DNA from: an uncultured Ruegeria sp.
GTDB lineage: Bacteria; Pseudomonadota; Alphaproteobacteria; Rhodobacterales; Rhodobacteraceae
DNA length: 64,000 bases
Reading direction: 5' to 3'
NCBI RefSeq assembly: GCF_947497005.1
Contig: NZ_CANMFF010000003.1
Location: forward strand, 124,001 to 188,000
A model generated the notes under the pieces. That model was not told the origin of the DNA and did not search any database. It saw nothing but the letters and a program-made list of their open reading frames with translations. Shown piece after piece: positions 35,401-43,787 of this stretch. The translations under genes were made by a program, and so were the position numbers. Numbering within the stretch: the first letter of the stretch is position 1; each line of letters begins with the position of its first letter.

Positions 35401-35853
35401 TTCGCCGGTATGGTCATCGCCCATTGCCATGAGCACACCACCATGCTGCGCTGTACCCGCCATATTCGCGTGGCGCATGACATCACCAGACCGGTCCACG
35501 CCCGGCCCTTTGCCATACCAAAGCCCGAATACCCCGTCGAATTTGCCATCGCCACGCAAACCCGCCTGTTGGCTGCCCCACAGAGCGGTGGCTGCCAGAT
35601 CTTCGTTCAACCCGAACTGAAACGTGACATCGTTTTTGGCCAGCGGCTTTTGGGCTCTCGTCATCTGCTGATCAACAGCACCTAAAGGAGACCCACGATA
35701 TCCTGTGACTAATCCCGCCGTGTTCAGGCCTGTTTGCCGGTCCCTGGCTTTTTGCATCAGCATCAATCGAACAAGCGCCTGAGTTCCGTTCAGAAGAACG
35801 GGGTTTTTCTCCAGATCAAACCGGTCATTTAATGTTATCTGCGGCTGGCTCAT
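32434..35853 (-). CDS. Indolepyruvate:ferredoxin oxidoreductase, fused alpha/gamma subunits
   Basis: A 1139-residue fused enzyme that decarboxylates aryl- or branched-chain 2-oxo acids (indolepyruvate type) to acyl-CoA with ferredoxin. In order: a pyrimidine-binding domain (about 20-220), a thiamine diphosphate domain (430-600) with CSGCPHNSST, GIGCHYM and the metal/TPP region NDAVAMTGGQDNEGDL, a 4Fe-4S region CEGCGDCGVQSNC (635-647) plus CNKDFSCLNGFC (about 670-682), a gamma domain (about 720-900; GVGGTGVVTIGAVLAQAA) and a C-terminal DUF6537-like domain. A LysR gene is divergent 169 bases away. Confidence 0.92.
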   Translation of the reverse strand: MSQPQITLNDRFDLEKNPVLLNGTQALVRLMLMQKARDRQTGLNTAGLVTGYRGSPLGAVDQQMTRAQKPLAKNDVTFQFGLNEDLAATALWGSQQAGLRGDGKFDGVFGLWYGKGPGVDRSGDVMRHANMAGTAQHGGVLMAMGDDHTGESSTVLHQSEWSLVDMYMPIVSPAGVQEILDYGIYGFALSRFAGVWVGLKTMKDTIEVTSVVDGSPDRMQVVVPEFDMPDGGLNIRLGDTPHLQETRVIDYKRFAAETFSHANKLDKRMWGKPGAKIGFVAAGKNWLDLTHALSLLNIDESEAERLGITTYKVGQTFPLDMAGFHDWAEGLDLIVIVEEKRKLIEVQVKEAIFDDRRGRRVYGWYKGGAGTLHREELFPTRGALDPIMIAEKLGEILIEEGRETDGIRAGLASLSEARRADNAQEIATRLPYFCSGCPHNSSTKVPDGSRAYAGIGCHYMVQWMDRETTGFTQMGGEGANWIGEAPFSSTQHVFQNLGDGTYNHSGVQAIRAALSAGTSITFKILFNDAVAMTGGQDNEGDLTAERIVAEVKAMGVQVVAVVYDEKEDVNFKALPASVQTYERADLMQVQEKFREIEGVSVIVYVQTCAAEKRRRRKRGTFPDPDKRVFINTDVCEGCGDCGVQSNCVSIVPKQTELGRKRAIDQSSCNKDFSCLNGFCPSFVTLEGANIRKEATTEIDLPDLPSPVLPEINGTHNVVITGVGGTGVVTIGAVLAQAAQIDGKGAGMMEMAGLAQKGGAVHIHCRLANRPEDISAIRVATGEAHALIGGDLVVSAGAKTLGLTRTGRTGAVVNSHETVTGDFTRDTEFRIPADQLELALQARLKEGVSLFDATDLARAVMGDSIYSNMMIFGAAWQRGLLPVSQRAIFDAIDLNGTAVERNKRAFEIGRWAVLHPEDAAAILAPSVAELPKSLDQIIEFRAKHLTDYQSARLAKRYRKLVDGVDDPDIREAVAKGYHKLLSYKDEYEVARLLLDSRKKAAVEFDGDFKMTFHLAPPIFGGSKRNGRSRKRAFSEAVMGPLKLLAKLKSLRGTPLDIFGYSSERRMERALIRQYEKDMREVLLLISRQTHDAVSALARLPLEIRGFGPILLENEAKAAKRREELLATIRSGGPEVRAAAE

Positions 35854-35901
35854 CAGACGTCTCCCCTCGTCAGATCAGTGTGCTTCATTTAGGTGCATTT
35901 T

Positions 35902-35920
35902 AGGTCATAAATCCTGACCT
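35902..35920. promoter_or_regulatory. Palindromic operator between the ferredoxin oxidoreductase and LysR genes
   Basis: AGGTCA (35902-35907) and TGACCT (35915-35920) are a perfect inverted repeat with a seven-base spacer, in the 169-base divergent region. It could bind the adjacent LysR protein or another regulator; the arrangement is only inferred. Confidence 0.45.
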
Positions 35921-36022
35921 GTATAGAATTTATCCACTGATATGTAACGATTTCGTCCTTTGAATGTGGAACTTGTTACCTATTTCATATAGTCCTTCAG
36001 AAAGATAACGAAAGTTGCGGCG

Positions 36023-36931
36023 ATGGATTGGGACAAGCTTAGAATATTTCACGCGGTAGCGGATGCAGGCAGCCTGACCCATGCCGGAGACAAGCTCAAT
36101 TTGTCTCAATCCGCCGTGAGCCGGCAAATCCGCGCGCTGGAAGAATCGCTGGATGCCACCCTTTTTCACCGCCATGCCCGCGGGCTGATTCTTACCGAAC
36201 AGGGTGAATTGCTGTTTGACGCCACGTCCGCCATGTCGAAACGACTGGACGCTGCAGCCGCGCGCATTCGCGACAGCGAAGAAGAGGTCTTTGGCGTCTT
36301 GCGGGTCACGACAACTTTCGGCTTCGGAACGCTCTGGCTGGCCCCGCGCCTGCCCAAGCTGTACGAGCAATACCCTGATCTGAACATCGACCTGATGCTT
36401 GAAGAGCGTGTTCTGGACCTTCCAATGCGCGAGGCGGATGTCGCCATCCGCATGAAGGAACCCAGTCAGGCCGATCTTGTGCGCAAACGCCTGATGACGG
36501 TTCAGATGATGTTGTATGCAACGCAAGACTATATCGAGACCCATGGCGGCATGCTGCAATCTCTGGAAGAGATCAAGAACCACCGGCTGATCTGTCAGAC
36601 CCCTGCTGCGCCACAGGTCGGGGCCAGTGCGTCCATGGTGCGCCACTTGATGACCTTTAATCCCGGATCACTTCTGACAGTGAACAACTATTTCGGCGTT
36701 CTGCAGGGAGTTTTGCACAACCTGGGAATTGGGGTTCTGCCCGACTATGTTACGCAGGATTTTCCACACCTGGTGCCCATCCTTTCAGACATAGAAACAG
36801 CCGACGTTCCCGTTTATTTAGCCTATCCGGAAGAATTACGGCATTCAAAGCGCGTGGGCGCGTTCCGTGACTTCGTGCAAGATGAGATCATTGCGCAACG
36901 TAAGCAGTTGAAACAGATGGGAAAACTATAG
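36023..36931 (+). CDS. LysR-family transcriptional regulator
   Basis: A 302-residue regulator with an N-terminal winged helix-turn-helix (LRIFHAVADAGSLTHAGDKLNLSQSAVSRQIRALEE) and a two-lobed effector domain. The helix-turn-helix residues and the length are typical of LysR family. It is divergent to the ferredoxin oxidoreductase gene and shares an inverted repeat with it, so it may control that gene. Its effector is unknown. Ends about 80 bases before a predicted small RNA gene. Confidence 0.9.
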   Translation: MDWDKLRIFHAVADAGSLTHAGDKLNLSQSAVSRQIRALEESLDATLFHRHARGLILTEQGELLFDATSAMSKRLDAAAARIRDSEEEVFGVLRVTTTFGFGTLWLAPRLPKLYEQYPDLNIDLMLEERVLDLPMREADVAIRMKEPSQADLVRKRLMTVQMMLYATQDYIETHGGMLQSLEEIKNHRLICQTPAAPQVGASASMVRHLMTFNPGSLLTVNNYFGVLQGVLHNLGIGVLPDYVTQDFPHLVPILSDIETADVPVYLAYPEELRHSKRVGAFRDFVQDEIIAQRKQLKQMGKL

Positions 36932-36981
36932 CTATGCGCAGATAGCATATCGGACATGAAGAGATCACAGAGTTAATTATC

Positions 36982-37010
36982 TTGAACGTTCATAAACTGA
37001 CCCCTAAATG
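36982..37010 (+). promoter_or_regulatory. Predicted promoter of the small RNA
   Basis: TTGAAC (36982-36987) and TAAATG (37005-37010) are 17 bases apart and lie after the LysR gene. They place the transcription start near 37017. The -35 box is good; the -10 box is partial. Confidence 0.45.
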
Positions 37011-37016
37011 AGCACT

Positions 37017-37099
37017 CGAAGGCGGTGATGCTGTAACGCTCATCATCTTCATACCTCCCTGTTGGACTTCGGCCGAGCTTAGTGCTCGGCCTTTTTTTT
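37017..37099 (+). ncRNA. Predicted trans-acting small RNA (about 83 nt)
   Basis: No family was recognised. The segment has a 5' hairpin (GGTGATG 37024-37030 with CATCATC 37041-37047, one G-U), a single-stranded CU-rich linker with ACCTCCCT (37053-37060), and a strong terminator hairpin (37071-37091) plus eight T residues. A promoter-like element lies just upstream. The CU-rich loop is complementary to Shine-Dalgarno sequences, as in several small RNAs that repress translation. It is in a 270-base gap with no gene. Not proven; the terminator could instead belong to the LysR gene. Confidence 0.55.
37071..37099 (+). terminator. Strong rho-independent terminator
   Basis: GGCCGAGC (37071-37078) pairs perfectly with GCTCGGCC (37084-37091) around TTAGT, followed by eight T residues (37092-37099). 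It would end the predicted small RNA. Confidence 0.92.
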
Positions 37100-37201
37100 G
37101 GCCAAAGCATGGCATTAAGTCAGCGAAAGCTCTGGGAAAAATACACGCATAGGCATATGATCCCAAAAAAACGATACAATTTCGTGTTCGAGGGAAAATC
37201 C

Positions 37202-39451
37202 ATGTTCCACCCACTCCGCCTCATGCTGGCGATCGTCTCCGCTTTATTCTTAGCGGTGCCACTATATGCACAAGACACTGGCTCAACTTCTACTGTAACC
37301 ATTCCAGAAGACCTGACACCCGAACAGGTCGACGATCTGGTTGCGCGCATGTCCGACGATCAGGTGCGCGCAATACTGTTGGACCGGCTTGATGCAGTTG
37401 CTGAAAAACAGGCTGCCGAAGAGGCCGACGTCCAAGACCCGCTGACGGAATTGAGCGAGATCTGGGCCGAGATGGTCTCGTCGTGGACACATGTTCTGAC
37501 CACGCTTCCCAACATTGTCACGGCGCAGATTACCGCGTTCGGCAATTTTGGTGACACGTTCGGAACGACTGGTGTCTTTACACTGTTCGGGCTGATCCTT
37601 TCAGTGCTGGCCGTCGGTTTCATAGCCGAAAAGCTGTTCATCTTCCTGACCCGTCGTTGGCATGAAGCAACCGAAGTCGCGGATGAGGCCGATCTTCGGG
37701 GTGCGGTCAGCTACCTGTTCCGCCGTTTTTGCCGTGAAATCGCCGGGCTGATCGTGTTCTACGTCGTCATCCGCGCAATTGGTCGTGGCTTGCTGACAAT
37801 TGAACAGATCACCTATGCCGCTCCATTTGTGTTCTATCTGATCTGGGTGCCGCGCCTGGGCGCTGCGGTGTCACGCTTTGTTCTGGCACCGGCAAAACCG
37901 CAATTCCGGCTGGTCAACATTGACGACCACTGGGCAAAATACCTGCACCGCAACCTGATAGGCCTTCTGATCCTGATCGGATTCACGCTGTTCGTCGTTC
38001 GGTTCAACGCGCTCAATGGTATCACGGGTGACGATACCCGCATTGGCTTCTGGCTGAACGCAGCGATCCACATCTATATCGCCGTGATCGCCTGGACCGC
38101 GCGTACTGGGCTGTCTCAAATGATGCTGGGTACAGACCCGGATCATACGAAATTCGATGAGGAAGTTGCGCATTACTACCCCATTTTTGCCATTGGCGTT
38201 TCAGTGGCAATCTGGCTGCTGGTTGAATTTCTGGTCGCACAGCGTGATCCGGCAACCCTGAACTTGCTGGTCAGGGGTGCACATTTCACAACCATGTTCT
38301 GGTTGCTGATTGCCCCCGCGCTCGACACGCTGATCCGTGGACTGGTACGACACCTTCAACCTCCGATGTCCGGCGAGGGCCCTCTGGCCGAACGTGCTTA
38401 TAGGTCCGCGAAACGGAGCTATATCCGGATTGGCCGCGTTCTGGCCGGGCTATTTGTCGTCTTCATGATCGCCCGCACCTGGCAACTCGACCTGCGCCAC
38501 GTCGCGTCAGCCGGGGTCGGTGCGGAAGTGGGCGGCACAGTGATTGAATTCCTGCTGATCATCGCCGTCGGTTACATCATGAACGAGGTTGTCTCGCTCT
38601 GGATCAACCGCCGTCTGGCGAAGGAACAGACCGCAGCCGAGGCACTGGACGAAGAAGCCGGTGGCGAAGGCGGCGGTGCTGGCGGTTCGCGTCTTGCTAC
38701 AGTTCTGCCGCTACTTCGGATTACCGCACAGGTCACGATTGCTGTTATCTTCGGCCTGTTGGCTCTGGGTGCCTTGGGCATCAACATCACGCCATTGCTG
38801 GCTGGTGCTGGTGTTCTGGGTCTGGCCATCGGCTTTGGCGCGCAGAAACTCGTGGCAGATATCGTCGGCGGCATCTTCTTCCTGATCGACGATGCCTTCC
38901 GCGTTGGGGAATATGTCGATGTGGGTGGGACCATGGGTACGGTCGAGAAGATTTCGATCCGGTCGATGCAACTGCGCCACCACCGCGGCCCGGTTCATAC
39001 CATTCCTTATGGCGAGATTCAGAAGCTGACCAACTTCAGCCGAGACTGGGTGATCATGAAGCTCAAGTTCACTGTGCCCTTCGACACCGATCCCAACAAG
39101 GTCAAGAAGATCTTCAAGAAGATCGGCGCCGAGATGATGGCGGACGAAACCCACAAGGATGGCTTCCTGCAACCCTTTAAATCGCAGGGCGTGTTTGACT
39201 TCGACGATGTCGGTATGATCATCCGGGGCAAGTTCATGGCCATACCTGGCAAGCAGTTCACCCTGCGCAAGGAAATCTTCAACCGCGTGAAGGCTGAATT
39301 TAACGCCAACGGCATTGACTTTGCCCGCCGCGAGGTTCGCGTTGCAATTCCGGGCCTGGAAGAAGCTGAAAACCTCACGGATGAGCAAAAAGCGACGGCT
39401 GCAGCAGCTGCGGCAGCCGATGCTATAAGTAAAGGACAAAACCCGGCCTAA
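37202..39451 (+). CDS. MscS-family mechanosensitive ion channel
   Basis: A large MscS-type channel of 749 residues that should protect against hypo-osmotic shock. A signal peptide ends near VPLYAQ (about residue 22). Several transmembrane spans precede the pore region; the pore-lining helix is in LLAGAGVLGLAIGFGAQKLVADIVGGIFF, followed by the soluble beta domain (YVDVGGTMGTVEKISIRS, HTIPYGEIQKLTNFS). ATG 37202 follows GAGGGAAAA; upstream in-frame starts overlap the terminator at 37071-37099. It has its own strong terminator at 39509-39543. Confidence 0.9.
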   Translation: MFHPLRLMLAIVSALFLAVPLYAQDTGSTSTVTIPEDLTPEQVDDLVARMSDDQVRAILLDRLDAVAEKQAAEEADVQDPLTELSEIWAEMVSSWTHVLTTLPNIVTAQITAFGNFGDTFGTTGVFTLFGLILSVLAVGFIAEKLFIFLTRRWHEATEVADEADLRGAVSYLFRRFCREIAGLIVFYVVIRAIGRGLLTIEQITYAAPFVFYLIWVPRLGAAVSRFVLAPAKPQFRLVNIDDHWAKYLHRNLIGLLILIGFTLFVVRFNALNGITGDDTRIGFWLNAAIHIYIAVIAWTARTGLSQMMLGTDPDHTKFDEEVAHYYPIFAIGVSVAIWLLVEFLVAQRDPATLNLLVRGAHFTTMFWLLIAPALDTLIRGLVRHLQPPMSGEGPLAERAYRSAKRSYIRIGRVLAGLFVVFMIARTWQLDLRHVASAGVGAEVGGTVIEFLLIIAVGYIMNEVVSLWINRRLAKEQTAAEALDEEAGGEGGGAGGSRLATVLPLLRITAQVTIAVIFGLLALGALGINITPLLAGAGVLGLAIGFGAQKLVADIVGGIFFLIDDAFRVGEYVDVGGTMGTVEKISIRSMQLRHHRGPVHTIPYGEIQKLTNFSRDWVIMKLKFTVPFDTDPNKVKKIFKKIGAEMMADETHKDGFLQPFKSQGVFDFDDVGMIIRGKFMAIPGKQFTLRKEIFNRVKAEFNANGIDFARREVRVAIPGLEEAENLTDEQKATAAAAAAADAISKGQNPA

Positions 39452-39508
39452 TATTAAAAGCTGGGCGTGCTTTGCAGTGCCGATTGGCTGCAAAGCCAAG
39501 AGCAAAAC

Positions 39509-39546
39509 AAATGGAACCGGCCCAAAAACCGGTTCCATTTTTTATT
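39509..39546 (+). terminator. Strong terminator of the MscS gene
   Basis: AAATGGAACCGG (39509-39520) and CCGGTTCCATTT (39529-39540) form a 12-bp perfect stem with loop CCCAAAAA, followed by a T-run. Confidence 0.92.
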
Positions 39547-39641
39547 GTCATGTCAGCCCTGCGATGACTTGACCCTTCCCACCGGCGCGCCCTTGCCCTA
39601 AAAGGCGCGCAATCTCGGCCCACTTGGACACAGGACAGAAG

Positions 39642-41801
39642 ATGCAAGAGCCCGCCATCACACCCGATCTGATTGCTGCACACGGGCTCAAACCCGATGA
39701 ATACGACATGATCCTCGAGATCATCGGGCGTGAACCAACTTTTACCGAGCTCGGCATTTTCTCGGCCATGTGGAACGAGCACTGTTCCTACAAATCCTCG
39801 AAGAAATGGCTGCGCACCCTGCCCACCTCTGGACCTCAGGTTATCTGTGGCCCAGGTGAGAACGCGGGCGTAGTTGATATCGGTGACGGTCAGGCTGTGG
39901 TCTTCAAGATGGAAAGCCACAACCACCCGTCTTACATCGAACCCTATCAGGGTGCAGCGACTGGTGTTGGCGGCATCCTGCGCGACGTGTTTACCATGGG
40001 CGCGCGTCCCATCGCATCGATGAACGCGTTGTCCTTTGGCGAACCCGGCCATCACAAAACCCGCCAGCTGGTCAATGGCGTGGTCGAAGGGATCGGAGGC
40101 TATGGCAACTGCTTTGGTGTTCCTTGCGTCGGTGGCGAGGTCCGCTTCCACCCGGCCTACAACGGCAACTGCTTAGTGAACGCATTTGCAGCCGGTCTGG
40201 CTGACAGCGACAAGATTTTCTATTCGGCCGCTTCGGGCGTGGGTATGCCCGTCGTCTATCTGGGTGCGAAAACAGGCCGTGACGGTGTGGGCGGCGCAAC
40301 CATGGCTTCCGCCGAGTTCGACGATACAATCGAAGAGAAACGCCCGACCGTTCAGGTTGGCGACCCTTTCACAGAAAAGCGGCTTATGGAGGCAACGCTG
40401 GAGTTGATGCAAACCGGCGCCGTGATCTCGATCCAGGATATGGGCGCCGCAGGCCTGACCTGTTCCGCTGTTGAAATGGGCGACAAAGGTGGTCTTGGTG
40501 TTCGTCTTGATCTGGAAAACGTTCCTCAGCGCGAAGAGAACATGACAGCCTATGAAATGATGCTGTCGGAATCGCAGGAACGCATGTTGATGGTTCTCAA
40601 GCCAGAGCTTGAGGACGAGGCCCGTGCGGTGTTCGAGAAGTGGGATCTGGATTTCGCAATCGTCGGTGAAACAATTGCCGAGGACCGCTTCCTAATAATG
40701 CATAACGGCGAAGTCAAAGCGGATCTGGTTCTGTCCAAACTGTCGTCAACCGCGCCTGAATACGACCGCCCATGGGAGCCGACGCCAGAGGCTGAAGAGC
40801 TGTCCGACGTTCCCCAAATCGATCCTATTGACGGTCTGCGTGCCCTGCTTGCTTCGCCCAATTACGCGGGCAAGCAGTGGGTATATGAGCAATACGACAC
40901 TATGGTGATGGCCGATTCAACTCGCACCCCCGGCTTGGGCGCAGGCATGGTGCGTGTCCACGGCACTGAAAAAGTGCTTGCCTTCACGTCCGACGTGACC
41001 CCGCGATATGTGCGCGCAAACCCCGTTGAAGGCGGCAAACAGGCAGTAGCCGAAGCGTACCGCAACCTGACCGCAGTTGGTGCCAAACCGCTGGCCACCA
41101 CCGACAACCTGAACTTCGGCAACCCCGAAAAACCCGAGATCATGGGCCAGTTCGTCGGTGCCATTCAGGGCATCGGTGCCGCCGTTGGCGCATTGGACAT
41201 GCCGATTGTGTCGGGCAACGTCTCGCTTTACAATGAGACCGACGGTCAGGCGATACTGCCGACACCCACCATCGGCGCAGTGGGCCTGTTGCAGCATTCA
41301 GATGAGATCATCGGCAACGAGGTCCGCGAAGGCCATGTTGCGCTGGTCATTGGCGAAACCAAGGGCCATCTGGGCCAATCCGCCCTACTGGCCGAGGTGT
41401 TCAACCGCGAGGACGGCGACGCACCTCATGTCGATCTGGATGCCGAAAGGCGCAATGGCGAGTTCATCCGCGCCAATCGTGAGATGATCAAGGCTTGTAC
41501 CGACCTCAGCGATGGCGGCATCGCACTGGCAGTCTTTGAGCTTGCGGAATTTGCGGGCGTAGGTGTGTGTCTGGACGATGCTCCAACAGAGTTCCTGTAT
41601 GGCGAAGATCAGGCGCGCTATCTGGTTGCATGCAACTTCGATCAGGCCGAAGCTTTGATGATCGCAGCTGGTCAGGCAGGCGTTCCGCTGAATTCGGTTG
41701 GTCGTTTTGTCGGAGAAACCATCAAGATCGGTGGCTCGGAAGCCACGCTTGAGGACCTGACTGCGGTATTCCGTAACAGCTTTGCCGAGGCCGTGGCCTG
41801 A
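39642..41801 (+). CDS. purL: Phosphoribosylformylglycinamidine synthase subunit PurL
   Basis: PurL is the large ATP-dependent subunit that converts FGAR to FGAM with ammonia from PurQ. The 719-residue length is that of the small PurL that needs PurS and PurQ, both coded at 19-21 kb. Motifs include [18 protein letters not shown] near the N-terminus, [21 protein letters not shown] and the duplicated AIRS-like domains. I use ATG 39642 after GGACAGAAG; a TTG at 39624 is a less likely start. The gene is preceded by the MscS terminator. Confidence 0.97.
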   Translation: MQEPAITPDLIAAHGLKPDEYDMILEIIGREPTFTELGIFSAMWNEHCSYKSSKKWLRTLPTSGPQVICGPGENAGVVDIGDGQAVVFKMESHNHPSYIEPYQGAATGVGGILRDVFTMGARPIASMNALSFGEPGHHKTRQLVNGVVEGIGGYGNCFGVPCVGGEVRFHPAYNGNCLVNAFAAGLADSDKIFYSAASGVGMPVVYLGAKTGRDGVGGATMASAEFDDTIEEKRPTVQVGDPFTEKRLMEATLELMQTGAVISIQDMGAAGLTCSAVEMGDKGGLGVRLDLENVPQREENMTAYEMMLSESQERMLMVLKPELEDEARAVFEKWDLDFAIVGETIAEDRFLIMHNGEVKADLVLSKLSSTAPEYDRPWEPTPEAEELSDVPQIDPIDGLRALLASPNYAGKQWVYEQYDTMVMADSTRTPGLGAGMVRVHGTEKVLAFTSDVTPRYVRANPVEGGKQAVAEAYRNLTAVGAKPLATTDNLNFGNPEKPEIMGQFVGAIQGIGAAVGALDMPIVSGNVSLYNETDGQAILPTPTIGAVGLLQHSDEIIGNEVREGHVALVIGETKGHLGQSALLAEVFNREDGDAPHVDLDAERRNGEFIRANREMIKACTDLSDGGIALAVFELAEFAGVGVCLDDAPTEFLYGEDQARYLVACNFDQAEALMIAAGQAGVPLNSVGRFVGETIKIGGSEATLEDLTAVFRNSFAEAVA

Positions 41802-41878
41802 AAAAGCAGCGTTTGGTACGTTTGGAACCCGTACTCTGACCTCGCGCTGGTTTCATATTTTTGCATATTCGAGCGCCC

Positions 41879-41907
41879 TTGCACGCCCGGTTCATGCGCT
41901 CTACATC
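41879..41907 (+). promoter_or_regulatory. Predicted promoter of the bolA cluster
   Basis: TTGCAC (41879-41884) and TACATC (41902-41907) are spaced 17 bases, 29 bases before the bolA start. It fits a housekeeping promoter, though the -10 box is weak. Confidence 0.45.
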
Positions 41908-41935
41908 TTGAGAAAGACCTTCTGGAGAAATCTAC

Positions 41936-42172
41936 ATGCCGATGAGCACACACGAAATCGAACATCTGCTGCGCGAAGCCTTTCCCGACGCGGATATTCA
42001 GGTCGGCGGCAGTGATGGCGTTCATATGTCCGCCATGGTGGTAGACGAGAGCTTTCGCGGTAAAAACCGGGTGCAACAGCAGCGTGCCGTCTATGCCGCA
42101 CTGAAGGGCAAGATGGACGGCCCGGATGGAGATCTGCATGCGCTGGCACTAACGACGAAAGTGCCTGAATGA
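41936..42172 (+). CDS. BolA-family protein
   Basis: A 78-residue BolA-like protein. The pattern is typical: HEIEHLLREAFPDADIQVGGSDGVHMSAMVVDESFRGKNRVQQQRAVYAALKG, with the conserved His near residue 30 in the DGVHMS turn that can ligate a [2Fe-2S] cluster. BolA proteins bind monothiol glutaredoxins such as the GrxD coded at the end of this cluster and take part in iron-sulfur handling. Its stop overlaps the next start by four bases. A second ATG two codons downstream is also possible. Confidence 0.9.
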   Translation: MPMSTHEIEHLLREAFPDADIQVGGSDGVHMSAMVVDESFRGKNRVQQQRAVYAALKGKMDGPDGDLHALALTTKVPE

Positions 42173-42405
42173 CAGTAACTGTTTGGATATACGGCATAGC
42201 GACCCTCATGGTGATTGTGGGTATAGTGCTGGCTATCCGAAGTAGTTTCGCGCGTAATAAACCAAAGTCAGCACAGGGCGTGAAGCCAGGGCAAGGAGAT
42301 ACAGTTGTCACAGGAGGCGAGACCGCCGGACGTGGCCACACCACTCCTATTCGCATCAGCAAAAATCCGCAGGATTACGCAAAGGCGATGGCTCCTAAAA
42401 AATGA
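42169..42405 (+). CDS. Small single-pass membrane protein
   Basis: A 78-residue protein of unknown function. An N-terminal membrane span (about residues 4-24) is followed by a basic, flexible tail with TVVTGGETAGRGHTTPIRISKNP. It overlaps bolA by four bases and the next gene by four bases. The tail is not similar to any family I recognise. Confidence 0.65.
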   Translation: MTVTVWIYGIATLMVIVGIVLAIRSSFARNKPKSAQGVKPGQGDTVVTGGETAGRGHTTPIRISKNPQDYAKAMAPKK

Positions 42406-42692
42406 ACGGATGGCTATTCTGGATAGGTACACTCGCTGCAATGATAGTTGCCGCCGCCATGATCGAAGCCTATGTGAAGCGGAACAGAAAACGTAAACTC
42501 GCCGACATGCGTCCCGACCCGGACAAGATCAGCAAAGTTGGCGGCATCGAAAGATACGGCCTTGAACCGGTGGCCTTGGCACAGGCTGAGCATCGACGGC
42601 TGGAGGAAGAAGGATGGGGCCCAGCCCCGTCACAGAACGAAACGATTGCCCCGGATGCGGGTGAAAAGGACAAGCAAGATGAGCGACGTTAA
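42402..42692 (+). CDS. Small single-pass membrane protein
   Basis: A 96-residue protein with one N-terminal membrane span (about 4-24, WLFWIGTLAAMIVAAAMIEAY) and a charged soluble tail with RKRKLADMRPDPDKISKVGGIERYGLEP. It overlaps the previous gene by four bases and runs 14 bases into grxD. The order bolA, two membrane proteins, grxD suggests a unit, but no function is known. Confidence 0.65.
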   Translation: MNGWLFWIGTLAAMIVAAAMIEAYVKRNRKRKLADMRPDPDKISKVGGIERYGLEPVALAQAEHRRLEEEGWGPAPSQNETIAPDAGEKDKQDERR

Positions 42693-43041
42693 GACTCAAA
42701 TCGACGAAACCGTAAAATCCAACGATGTGGTGCTTTACATGAAAGGCACTAAGGATATGCCGCAATGCGGGTTCTCGTCTCGTGTAGCCGGTGTGTTGAA
42801 CTATATGGGCGTCGAATTTACCGATGTGAACGTACTGGCCGACGAAGACGTGCGTCAGGGCATCAAGGATTATTCCGACTGGCCGACCGTGCCGCAGCTG
42901 TATGTCAAAGGCGAATTCGTTGGTGGTTGCGACATCATCACCGAGATGACCCTGTCTGGCGAGTTGGACACGTTGTTCGACGAAAACGAAGTCGGCTACA
43001 ACAAGGACGCAGCCGACAAAATTCGCGAAGCAAACGCGTAA
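42679..43041 (+). CDS. grxD: Monothiol glutaredoxin (GrxD type)
   Basis: A 120-residue monothiol glutaredoxin with the CGFS active site (PQCGFSSRVAG, about residue 30) and glutathione-binding residues WPTVPQLYVKGEFVGGCDI. Proteins of this type carry a [2Fe-2S] cluster with glutathione and pair with BolA. ATG 42679 is within the preceding gene, so the reading frames overlap by 14 bases. The upstream frame to 42538 is spurious. Confidence 0.95.
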   Translation: MSDVKTQIDETVKSNDVVLYMKGTKDMPQCGFSSRVAGVLNYMGVEFTDVNVLADEDVRQGIKDYSDWPTVPQLYVKGEFVGGCDIITEMTLSGELDTLFDENEVGYNKDAADKIREANA

Positions 43042-43047
43042 ACCGGC

Positions 43048-43395
43048 CTACCTGCTGGAACAATCCTGATAAATCACCTGCTCATTGGCGGCACCTGCCG
43101 CCAAATAGCTTATCGACGCGTTCCATCCTTTTGAACGCAAGATATAAGTGCCGTTGTCGCCGATGGATTCATAACGAATACCAGACCCGCTTTGAACCTG
43201 GCGCAGTGCGACCAGAGTATTGTCGACCATCGTCGCCGCAGCACCCGACCCGTCCTCGGCATTGAAATAGGTCACCGGAAGTGGCACGCCGTTCTCGCAG
43301 GTAAACGTGACCGACAGAATGTCGATCTCAGCCAGCGCGGTTGACGCGGGCATCGCAAGCAGAACACCGCATATGAGTTTGCGCATGATCGTCAT
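43048..43395 (-). CDS. Secreted MliC-family lysozyme inhibitor-like protein
   Basis: A 115-residue protein with a signal peptide (IRKLICGVLLAMPASTALA-like, cleavage near residue 22). The mature domain has FTCENGVPLPVTYFNAE and the SGSGIRYESIGDNGTYILRSKGWNASI stretch that resembles the MliC/PliC loop which plugs the active site of C-type lysozyme. Two Cys (near residues 33 and 112) may form a disulfide. It is the last gene of a coiled-coil/zapA/mliC operon and overlaps zapA by one base. Inhibitor role is by family resemblance only. Confidence 0.7.
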   Translation of the reverse strand: MTIMRKLICGVLLAMPASTALAEIDILSVTFTCENGVPLPVTYFNAEDGSGAAATMVDNTLVALRQVQSGSGIRYESIGDNGTYILRSKGWNASISYLAAGAANEQVIYQDCSSR

Positions 43396-43787
43396 TACGC
43401 CTTCTTCTCCTCGACAACTGCGGCCAGCGCTTCAGCCCGCGCGGCCAGTTCAGCCAGTGTATCTGTTACAGATGGTGGAACCACTGCGACTTCAATACGT
43501 TCAGGTTCCGGCGCCGGCGCATAGCGCAGTGTGTTAAGCTCGGCTTCGACGTCGGCCAGCTTTGCTTCTAGCGATTTCACCTTGTCTTCCGTCGCCGCTG
43601 TCTTGTCGGCGAGCAGCAACCCCGCCATCAGCAACATACGGGCTTCGGGCATCCGCCCGATCTGATCTGACAGAACCTGCGCCTCGTCATCCAGCATTTT
43701 CGCCGCGGCTTGCAGGAAAACCTCTTCCCCGTCCTGACAGGACACCTCAAATCCACGTCCACCGATTTGAATGGTAACTTCGGGCAT
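43395..43787 (-). CDS. zapA: Cell division protein ZapA
   Basis: ZapA bundles FtsZ filaments at midcell. The 130-residue protein has the N-terminal globular part (VTIQIGGRGFEVSCQDGEE and QAAAKMLDDEAQ) and a long coiled coil (about 58-90), then a longer Pro/Ala-rich C-terminal tail than in E. coli. It overlaps the upstream coiled-coil gene and the downstream mliC-like gene by one base each (TAATG), so the three proteins are probably made together. Confidence 0.9.
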   Translation of the reverse strand: MPEVTIQIGGRGFEVSCQDGEEVFLQAAAKMLDDEAQVLSDQIGRMPEARMLLMAGLLLADKTAATEDKVKSLEAKLADVEAELNTLRYAPAPEPERIEVAVVPPSVTDTLAELAARAEALAAVVEEKKA

